Source: an uncultured Bacteroidales bacterium (GTDB lineage: Bacteria > Bacteroidota > Bacteroidia > Bacteroidales > P3). From it: 64,000 bases of DNA. The stretch covers positions 1 to 64,000 of the forward strand of contig ONDE01000008.1 of the NCBI GenBank assembly GCA_900316515.1, given 5' to 3'. The position numbers and the translations under genes were made by a program. Positions 57,973-64,000 of this stretch are shown in pieces (the stretch's first letter is position 1; every line of letters begins with the position of its first letter). The notes below the pieces were generated by a model. It worked only from the letters and a program-made list of their open reading frames with translations, was not told the DNA's origin and ran no database searches.

Positions 57973-58005
57973 ATGTGACAAAATGCACGTTTTTGGCGTT
58001 TAATA
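57973..58005 (+). promoter_or_regulatory. Predicted ECF promoter of module 2
   Basis: ATGTGACAAA (57973-57982), 15 bp, then GTTTAATA (57998-58005), 23 bp before the sigma start. The blocks diverge from those of module 1 but the spacing is identical. Confidence 0.5.
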
Positions 58006-58027
58006 GAGATGTAAGAACAAAGACGCA

Positions 58028-58498
58028 ATGGATGAGCATCCTTTCATAGAACTAGTTGAACAGCATGAGGCGGCTATTGGGCGCGTGTGCCGTTCATTTT
58101 GTTCTTTCGCCGAGGACCGAGAGGATTTGCGGCAGGAGATTCTGATCAACCTTTGGCGTGGGTGGAAAAACTATCGTCCCGACCATAAAGCTATTACCTG
58201 GGTTTACCGTGTGGCGCTGAACACAGCCATCAGTTGGCGACGGCAGAAGAAGAGGCAAATTGAGACGCTGTCGCTTGACGGATATGACCTACCTGAAGAT
58301 TCTGTTTTGCGGGAGCAGTCGGCCAACCTGAAAGCGTTGATTGCCCAGCTCCCCGTCAGCGACCAGCGGCTTATCAACCTTTACCTCGACGGATTCACAA
58401 CTGAAGAGATAGGTCGCCTGATGGGTATCAGCCAAACCAACGTCACCACGCGCATCGGGCGCATCAAAGAAAAACTACGCAAAATAAAAGATATATGA
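58028..58498 (+). CDS. ECF sigma factor, module 2
   Basis: 156 residues. Region 2: CSFAEDREDLRQEILINLWRG, and the linker into WVYRVALNTAISWRRQKKRQ; region 4: LIAQLPVSDQRLINLYLDGF followed by IGRLMGISQTNVTTRIGRIKEKLRK. It is a member of the Bacteroidota small ECF group. The stop overlaps the next start (ATGA), the same coupling as in module 1. Confidence 0.93.
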   Translation: MDEHPFIELVEQHEAAIGRVCRSFCSFAEDREDLRQEILINLWRGWKNYRPDHKAITWVYRVALNTAISWRRQKKRQIETLSLDGYDLPEDSVLREQSANLKALIAQLPVSDQRLINLYLDGFTTEEIGRLMGISQTNVTTRIGRIKEKLRKIKDI

Positions 58499-58785
58499 AT
58501 ACTGACGAGTTGATAGAAAGAATACACAACGAAAACGCTACGCTTCGCCGAGCGGAACACCGTACTTCCCAACGGCCTGCTGTCAGGGTTGCCTGGCGTA
58601 TTGCAATACCTGCCGCTGCGGCTGCTGCCATATTGCTTATCGTCCTGCTGCCGCGCGAAAGGACATCTGACAACACGACCTACGCTTCTGCCGGCATCTA
58701 TTGCAACAGCCAATGCAATCCAGACGATGTGCTGGCCTTGATAGATAATAATATCAACCATATTAGAACAATACAATCATTATGA
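58495..58785 (+). CDS. Small membrane protein of ECF module 2, possible anti-sigma
   Basis: 96 residues: a charged N-terminal helix (ELIERIHNENATLRRAEH), one membrane helix (AIPAAAAAAILLIVLLP), and a periplasmic tail with IYCNSQCN, two Cys like the LQCCADDACS tail of module 1. Both stop and start overlap neighbours by 4 bp. Its role as sigma regulator is inferred from position and topology. Confidence 0.7.
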   Translation: MNTDELIERIHNENATLRRAEHRTSQRPAVRVAWRIAIPAAAAAAILLIVLLPRERTSDNTTYASAGIYCNSQCNPDDVLALIDNNINHIRTIQSL

Positions 58786-59327
58786 AACGTATCATGGTTA
58801 TCATAGCCCTGCTGGCAATAAGCATTGTTGCCAACGCACAAACTGCCCTCTACAAGCATTATGCCAATCGGCAGGGTATAAAAGCCTACTGCGTCGAGCG
58901 CTACCCCCTTTCGAGCGGTGACATCGTGACAGTCACCTTCTTCGAGGCCGAAGATAAAGAGACCTATGACTCATTGCGACGCGAGTTGATTCATCTCCCA
59001 TACGCTCCACGTCGATGGAGCGGCGAGGGCGAGGTGGAATACAATCCCCATCCACGATGGCAGCAGGTACGGGAGAAGACAGAAAAGAAGAGGGCAGAGA
59101 TAGAAAAGAAAAAGAGGCAGAAGGAGCTTCACATCGACTCGGTGATGCGCGCGAACGGCTATGGGGGCAAACACCTCGTCGTCTTCAATGCCGACGCCCT
59201 ACCGGGTGACAAGGGCTACTACGCCATCTACTGTCCCTCCGACCGCATGGTGATATTGGCCTTTCACGTTACCAATGACGATGAAGCACGGAAGATTGCC
59301 ACGCATATGATGGCCACTGAATACTAA
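58782..59327 (+). CDS. Exported third component of ECF module 2
   Basis: 181 residues with a signal peptide (MKRIMVIIALLAISIVANAQ). After YKHYANRQGIKAYCVERYPL comes the strand TVTFFEAEDKETYDSL, then a highly charged coiled-coil-like helix (EKTEKKRAEIEKKKRQKELH), and a C-terminal alpha/beta part with CPSDRMVILAFHVTNDDE. It is a larger relative of the protein at 56460 and both belong to sigma modules. It may sense an envelope signal together with the small membrane protein. An outer-membrane barrel gene follows 12 bp later. Confidence 0.72.
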   Translation: MKRIMVIIALLAISIVANAQTALYKHYANRQGIKAYCVERYPLSSGDIVTVTFFEAEDKETYDSLRRELIHLPYAPRRWSGEGEVEYNPHPRWQQVREKTEKKRAEIEKKKRQKELHIDSVMRANGYGGKHLVVFNADALPGDKGYYAIYCPSDRMVILAFHVTNDDEARKIATHMMATEY

Positions 59328-59339
59328 ATCTTTATTCTC

Positions 59340-61571
59340 ATGAAGCAGCATTTGTTGTTTGCGGTCGTGATTATGACCGCAGGGGTGCTCTATGCCCAAA
59401 CCACCGACAGCATCACACAAGCCAAGTTGGACAGCATTGATGCCAAGATGAAGATGCTGAAACTGAAAGAAATCAGCATTTCGGCACCGAAGCCCGTCTA
59501 TAGTATGACGGGCGAGGTGGTGAACTACAATGTGGAGAACGACGAGACGGTGCGCGACCTCACCGCGTGGGATGCCATCCGCAACGCACCCACGGTGCAG
59601 GTGGACGAGGAGGGTAACCTCACGATGCGCGGCTCAGAGCAGGTGGAGGTGTGGCTCAACGGATGCCATACAGGTATGAAAGGCGAGGTGCTCAGGGCTT
59701 TCTTTGAGAGTATGCCTGCCGAAGCATTGGCCCGCATCGAGGTCATCAAGAACCCTTCAGCCAAATATATGGTGGAAAAGGGCAAGCATATCCTCAATAT
59801 CGTCACCTCGGCCAAGCTGCGTACCAGCGAGCTATGGCTAATAGGCTTGAGCGGCAACACGCGGCCCTATTTCTCGCCGTGGGTGAGCTATGTGCGCAAC
59901 AGCGACCGACTGAAGTTCAACATCCACCTGGCGGGCAGCCACAGCCATGGGGAGAGCAACAGTAGCGGCGATGCCACACTCACCGACGGAACCGATACCA
60001 CCAGCCATTTCTATTATCGCACAACTAATGAAAGTGCCCGTTATTTCGGCGACCTGATGTTCAACATTGACTTCAAGATTGACTCCGTAACCGATCTACA
60101 CGTCAACAGCTTCAATCTGCTGCAGGGCGACTACAACGACCGAATGGTCACCCACCGTGAGCAGTGGGACTACCGGCCCGACACGGTGCACTATCGCTAC
60201 CGCGACAGCTCCGACTCACGCTTCGCCATGCTCAATGGTTCCTTGAGTTTCGACATCAAGCGTCGTTTCCGTCGCAAGGGGCAGAATTTGAAATTTGGTG
60301 GCGTGTGGAATTATATGTTCAACGGGAACCATTACCTCCAGCAACGCCTCATAGGTCTTGCCGAGGGGGCGCCGACCGTCATGGTGCTCGACGGCTATGA
60401 CCGCATAAACGACAAATACGGCAGCCGCAACAATGTTGACCTCTCGATTACCTACAACCACCCGTTGGACAACAACGATGCGTTATCTTTCCGCATCGCA
60501 GGCCGCCCCTTTGGCGACAGTCACAACCGTCGCGACATCTGCTATCTCGACCCCACGGGGGGCCTCTATTCGATTCCCGATACGCTGCGCAACGGCATCG
60601 CCGACTACTATACGAAGTCGCTCTCGGCTTTGGTCTCTTGGCGGCACGAATGGGCAAGCACCACGTTGACCGTCGACTTGTATGGCAAGCGGTCGTGGCT
60701 GCATATTCAGAGCACAGGTCTTTTCCCCGACGACACCCTTTTCCGCTTCCTCACCTTCGAGCCGTCGCTCAGCATCACCCACCGCACCAAGGGTATGCAT
60801 TATTGGCGCTTCCGGCTATCGCACAACGTGAACACGCCCAGCGGTGGCGACCTCACCACTTCGCGCATCTACAGTGACGACAGCTACAGCACAGGAAACC
60901 GCAATCTTCGCAGTTCCTATACCGAAAAAGCCACCGTCAGTTGGAACAAATATTTCCAAAAGGTTGGCAACATGGGCATCGAAGCCTACGCCAACTACAC
61001 CTCGGGCGGCATCGAGAGCATCACCGTCTCCACACCCTACGCCGACGAGTATCTGGGACGCGTCATAACCTACACCATGCCGATGAACATTGTCTCCTCT
61101 TACAAGGCCGGTGCCGAAGCCAACATCACCTACCGTCCAGCGGCATGGGCAAGTGTCAGCCTCAACGCCAGCCTTTACCGCAGCGGGTACGCTGTTGAGG
61201 ATGAGCCGATGCAGGAGCAGACATCGTGGAACATATACGCCCGACTGTGGACAAAGGTGGCCAAACTGGTCAATATTGATGCCAACATCAGCTACGGCAC
61301 ACCTACCCTTGGCCTATACACTCAAGAGCAGAAGGCCGTCAGCATAGGTCTCGGAGCCTCGGCCACATTGCTTGAGGGACGACTCTCGCTGCGTGCCAGC
61401 ATCAGCGACTTGCTCAACAACAATTTGACGAGCACCACCATAGCAGCTCCCACTTACGCCGCCAACAGTTCGAGCCACACGAGTTCCCGATACCTCACCT
61501 TCGGCCTCACTTGGCGCATTGGAAAGCTCGATCTTGAATGGCAGGCGCGTGGCGGTGCCGCCGAACAGTGA
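59340..61571 (+). CDS. Outer-membrane beta-barrel protein, TonB-receptor-like
   Basis: 743 residues with a signal peptide (LLFAVVIMTAGVLYAQ). A plug-like domain (about 60-160: VNYNVENDETVRDLTAWDAI, NLTMRGSEQVEVWLNG, ARIEVIKNPSAKY) and a long C-terminal region of alternating beta strands (HYWRFRLSHNVN, SRYLTFGLTWRIGKLDLEW) define it as an OMP_b-brl_3 TonB-receptor-type barrel. The usual carboxypeptidase-like N-domain is missing. It is the last gene of module 2 and the likely target or transducer of that sigma factor. Confidence 0.87.
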   Translation: MKQHLLFAVVIMTAGVLYAQTTDSITQAKLDSIDAKMKMLKLKEISISAPKPVYSMTGEVVNYNVENDETVRDLTAWDAIRNAPTVQVDEEGNLTMRGSEQVEVWLNGCHTGMKGEVLRAFFESMPAEALARIEVIKNPSAKYMVEKGKHILNIVTSAKLRTSELWLIGLSGNTRPYFSPWVSYVRNSDRLKFNIHLAGSHSHGESNSSGDATLTDGTDTTSHFYYRTTNESARYFGDLMFNIDFKIDSVTDLHVNSFNLLQGDYNDRMVTHREQWDYRPDTVHYRYRDSSDSRFAMLNGSLSFDIKRRFRRKGQNLKFGGVWNYMFNGNHYLQQRLIGLAEGAPTVMVLDGYDRINDKYGSRNNVDLSITYNHPLDNNDALSFRIAGRPFGDSHNRRDICYLDPTGGLYSIPDTLRNGIADYYTKSLSALVSWRHEWASTTLTVDLYGKRSWLHIQSTGLFPDDTLFRFLTFEPSLSITHRTKGMHYWRFRLSHNVNTPSGGDLTTSRIYSDDSYSTGNRNLRSSYTEKATVSWNKYFQKVGNMGIEAYANYTSGGIESITVSTPYADEYLGRVITYTMPMNIVSSYKAGAEANITYRPAAWASVSLNASLYRSGYAVEDEPMQEQTSWNIYARLWTKVAKLVNIDANISYGTPTLGLYTQEQKAVSIGLGASATLLEGRLSLRASISDLLNNNLTSTTIAAPTYAANSSSHTSSRYLTFGLTWRIGKLDLEWQARGGAAEQ

Positions 61572-61709
61572 ACATCTCTTGCTCATCTTCTGCTGGCAGT
61601 CAAGGGCGAAAAAACGTGTTGACTCATCTGGCAGAAAACATGGGTGTGCTGTATGTGAGATAGAACAGCCCCAGTGAACCTACATTATTTGAGGACTGTG
61701 TTTTTTTGT

Positions 61710-62396
61710 TTAGAGTAGTGGGTTATTCTGGCTTAGATTAACAACGTAAGCCGGTGGCAGGTGTTGATTGTCATATCCGCCTACATTATAAAATAGGGGC
61801 GTGGCCTTGTTCTTGCCATAGATGGACTTATTAAACATGTGGGCGTTTTGTAGGACATACTTGATGCCGTCGACACCGCAGCCCCAAGGCGAGGCGACAT
61901 CGCCATAAGTAACTTCTTTTATATCCACATAGCCGATGATGGCACCAGTTGGCCATTGCTCATAAGGTGGTAGTATGCCTTTGGCTATATATCCATTCAC
62001 CACGTCCAGCAACTGGCCATCGAGGACATCCCCTAATCTTTTTGAATCACGCTTCTTGCTGGCGGCGATAAGGAACCGCTTGCAAGGTGGCACCAGTTTA
62101 TCACGGCACTCTATATCTTTTATACCTGCAGCAATCAGCGTTGCCCACGGCTGACGTATGGCGAGACATTTCATCTGGCGGCTGCGGTTGGGTGCTTTAT
62201 TCTTTTTTGCAATACGATGGGTGATACCAGACGCACGTTTTGTATTACGTTCCGCTGCGGTATGGTTCAGTTCTCTATACAGCAGATTATTCACGTCAGC
62301 CTTTGTGAGTCCTAGGGAGAGCAGATGCATAGTCTTCGACTCAAGCCCCATGTCGGCATGAGCGATGTGCTGCACCTGTTCTCTGAAACTGTCCAT
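61710..62396 (-). CDS. ASCH-domain protein
   Basis: 228 residues from the ATG at 62396; the earlier ATG at 62420 lies within the -7 box at 62418-62425. The N-terminal part (DSFREQVQHIAHADMG, LLSLGLTKADVNNLL) is helical. The C-terminal ASCH/PUA-like domain starts with MKCLAIRQPWATLIAAGIKD and holds CKRFLIAASKKRD and AIIGYVDIKEVTYGD. ASCH domains bind RNA or modified nucleotides. It is an accessory gene of unknown role. Confidence 0.75.
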   Translation of the reverse strand: MDSFREQVQHIAHADMGLESKTMHLLSLGLTKADVNNLLYRELNHTAAERNTKRASGITHRIAKKNKAPNRSRQMKCLAIRQPWATLIAAGIKDIECRDKLVPPCKRFLIAASKKRDSKRLGDVLDGQLLDVVNGYIAKGILPPYEQWPTGAIIGYVDIKEVTYGDVASPWGCGVDGIKYVLQNAHMFNKSIYGKNKATPLFYNVGGYDNQHLPPAYVVNLSQNNPLL

Positions 62397-62417
62397 AGCA
62401 TTAGCTGTATCTCTTTG

Positions 62418-62425
62418 CAAAGATA
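62418..62425 (-). promoter_or_regulatory. -7 box TATCTTTG of the ASCH gene
   Basis: CAAAGATA on the plus strand, 22 bp before the chosen start; it decides against the upstream ATG. Confidence 0.55.
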
Positions 62426-62548
62426 CAACTTTTTAATAAAACTGAGAGTAAAAAAGTGATATTTTTTGATAAAACCGAGACGAATAAATGCATAAATAAT
62501 CAGTGAGTGATTATTTATGCTTATATTTGACAAAAAATGTTATAACTC

Positions 62549-63823
62549 TCAATCCTTCAAACATCCAATTGGCACCACATAGATTCCATCCTCACGACGA
62601 TAGGCGAACTTGCCGACAGCAGTAAGTATCATTCTGAATGCAGGAGCCTTCATCTTAGTGGTGTCAATCTTGCCTGTCAAGTCATTTAACGCTCGTACGC
62701 CATCTTCTATCAATTCCTCACCTCCAAGTTTAATCTCTATCAGGCCATATGAGCCGTTGCGCAAATGTACTACAGTGTCGCACTCCAAACCATTCTTGTC
62801 TCGATAATGGTATACTTGTCCATCAAGAGAATCCGCAAATACCCTTAAATCGCGTACGCACAATGTTTCAAATAACAGGCCAAACGTATTCAGGTCGTTC
62901 ATAAGGTCGTTTGGCCCCAGTCCGAGAGCAGCTGTTGCAATGGAAGGGTCTGTAAAATAACGATTGTCTGATGTCCGTATTGCTGTCTTTGAGCGCAAGT
63001 TGGGATTCCATGCCGCCATATCCTCGATGACAAATATTTTTTTTAGTGCTGCCACATAAGAATATACAGTCTTGTCGTCCACGCTGTCCACATCATTCGC
63101 CCTAATGTCAGCTGCAATAGTGCTTATAGGAATCTGTGATCCTTGATTGCGAGCATACGATTGCATAATACGGCGTGTACGTTCCGAATCTCTTTTCACA
63201 CCATCCACACGAGAAATATCTCTTTTTATCACAGCATCAAAATAATCAAATGCCCTTCCCAAAGCGACATCTTTTTTTTGGAGGGTTGCTCTTGGCCATC
63301 CTCCTCGACAGGTCAAATATGCGATGTCTTCCAGATTCAGTGTATTTTCCGCAAACAGTTGCTCGGGAGCATTGAATAGTTCTCTCATGCTCACACTCCC
63401 ATTCGATTCTCCCGATTCCCACAAGCTCATCGTTCTCATTGTAAGCCATGAAACACGTCCGGTACCCGTGTGCCTCAATTCTTTATCATCTACAGGAACC
63501 GCCGACCCTGTCAGAATAAACTGTCCATCATCATCTCTATGGTCAACTTCATATCTAACAGCATCCCATAGAATAGGAACGGACTGCCATTCATCAATAA
63601 GTCTAGGTGTCTCCCCAGTAAGAACTCCTTTGGGGTTCAATATGGCTAGTTGATGCCAGTTTGTTCCTTCCTCAGGATCGTCCATATACACCACACTTTT
63701 AGCCTGCTGCTCAGCAGTCGTGGTCTTTCCGCACCATTTTGGTCCCTCTATGAGGACGGCTCCTGTACCTTCTAGCTTCTTTTCCAGAAGTTTATCGGCA
63801 ATTCTTTGTTTGTACTTCTTCAT
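62549..63823 (-). CDS. AAA ATPase with DUF4143 domain
   Basis: 424 residues. Walker A GPKWCGKT is at 27-34, Walker B-like GETPRLIDEWQ at about 74, and an arginine sensor region SRVDGVKRDSERTRR follows. The C-terminal DUF4143 part contains GLECDTVVHLRNGSYGLIEIKLGG, the E-D-EIK pattern of a PD-(D/E)xK nuclease fold. Such ATPases are very abundant in Bacteroidales and are mobile or defence associated, but their job is not established. The 23-bp tandem repeat upstream of it is typical of this gene type in Bacteroidales, as I recall. Confidence 0.87.
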   Translation of the reverse strand: MKKYKQRIADKLLEKKLEGTGAVLIEGPKWCGKTTTAEQQAKSVVYMDDPEEGTNWHQLAILNPKGVLTGETPRLIDEWQSVPILWDAVRYEVDHRDDDGQFILTGSAVPVDDKELRHTGTGRVSWLTMRTMSLWESGESNGSVSMRELFNAPEQLFAENTLNLEDIAYLTCRGGWPRATLQKKDVALGRAFDYFDAVIKRDISRVDGVKRDSERTRRIMQSYARNQGSQIPISTIAADIRANDVDSVDDKTVYSYVAALKKIFVIEDMAAWNPNLRSKTAIRTSDNRYFTDPSIATAALGLGPNDLMNDLNTFGLLFETLCVRDLRVFADSLDGQVYHYRDKNGLECDTVVHLRNGSYGLIEIKLGGEELIEDGVRALNDLTGKIDTTKMKAPAFRMILTAVGKFAYRREDGIYVVPIGCLKD

Positions 63824-63845
63824 TTAGCATCATATTTTCACGCTG

Positions 63846-63853
63846 CAAAAGTA
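63846..63853 (-). promoter_or_regulatory. -7 box TACTTTTG of the ATPase gene
   Basis: CAAAAGTA on the plus strand gives the minus-strand box 23 bp before the start codon. Confidence 0.5.
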
Positions 63854-63893
63854 CAAAATAAATTTCATATAGATAGAATTTTATAAAAATTTG

Positions 63894-63985
63894 TTTCCAA
63901 AGTTGGCTGAATTTCATTTCCAAAGTTGGCTGAATTTCATTTCCAAAGTAGGCCGAATTTTATTTCCAAAGTTGGCTAAATTTTA
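63894..63985. repeat. Four tandem copies of a 23-bp repeat
   Basis: Units at 63894, 63917, 63940 and 63963, each close to TTTCCAAAGTTGGCTGAATT + TCA. Units 3 and 4 have one to three changes. They lie 71 bp upstream of the ATPase start and may continue past the right edge. Confidence 0.9.
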
Positions 63986-64000
63986 ATGCCATTTAGACAT

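Larger units (their letters stand above)
57726..58027. other. Divergent spacer of the two ECF modules
   Basis: 302 bp holding two ECF-type promoters facing away from each other and, between them, a single-arm short-word repeat (57884-57955, GTTAAAAGTGAAGAGTTAAA-type then GGGCGGAATGGG words). No gene. Confidence 0.7.

Noticed and set aside
63894..63985. CRISPR array at the right edge
   Set aside because: Units are contiguous 23-bp copies with no spacers between.

Overview
The window looks like a chromosome segment of an uncultured or gut/rumen-type Bacteroidales (phylum Bacteroidota). Direct signs are several promoters with the Bacteroidota -33 TTTG / -7 TAnnTTTG pattern, little Shine-Dalgarno signal, a SecA of about 1,100 residues, type IX secretion (T9SS) C-terminal sorting domains on four large proteins, TonB-receptor-like barrels and a DUF4248-type small protein. 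The core is GC-rich; the accessory stretch at about 48.7-54 kb is clearly more AT-rich. The genus cannot be fixed from the sequence.

Layout. 1-8.1 kb: the end of a DUF6266-like gene, a BKACE/Kce-type enzyme, a secreted peptidylarginine-deiminase-like protein with a T9SS tail, a small polysaccharide/LPS glycosyltransferase-acetyltransferase group (one GT4 gene is half length), a TrmH-type tRNA methyltransferase and a PepSY-like periplasmic protein. 8.3-11.6 kb: secA on the minus strand. 12.2-35.4 kb: one long co-directional aryl-polyene/flexirubin-type biosynthetic locus. A tyrosine ammonia-lyase supplies p-coumarate. A PaaK-like ligase, two ACPs, three ketosynthase genes (two fused to an extra thiolase-fold domain), a FabG-like ketoreductase, two hotdog dehydratases and a thioesterase build the polyene. 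A methyltransferase, a B12-type radical SAM enzyme, a flavin oxidoreductase and a GT2 decorate it. A LolA-like carrier and an MMPL-acyltransferase fusion move and attach it to lipid. No DarA/DarB resorcinol-forming genes are visible, so the product is more likely an aryl polyene acid or ester than a full flexirubin.

35.4-48.6 kb: tRNA-Ser(CGA), RNase Z, a sodium:solute symporter, two tandem T9SS type B giant surface proteins, a secreted YD-repeat-like protein, era, rplY (L25/CTC), prs and tRNA-Leu(CAA). 48.7-54.2 kb: an accessory island beside tRNA-Leu with a tyrosine integrase, an excisionase-like HTH protein, candidate iterons, a phage gpII-like replication protein and a terminase-small-like HTH protein, followed by a HEPN-like / unknown / SecB-like trio that resembles a toxin-antitoxin-chaperone or defence operon.

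54.3-61.6 kb: a lipoprotein, a T9SS leucine-rich-repeat protein and two divergent ECF sigma modules, each with sigma factor, small membrane protein and a third exported protein; the second continues into an outer-membrane barrel. Both sigma genes and the LRR gene are preceded by the same spaced motif, which I read as the promoter of this ECF system. 61.7-64 kb: an ASCH-domain protein, a DUF4143-type ATPase and a 23-bp tandem repeat at the edge.

The most unusual global feature is a family of short-word repeat elements, often with a left array, a spacer and a complementary right array. They lie in at least 20 places: between genes, and in frame inside coding sequences. Two sit exactly at the joints of fused ketosynthase genes.
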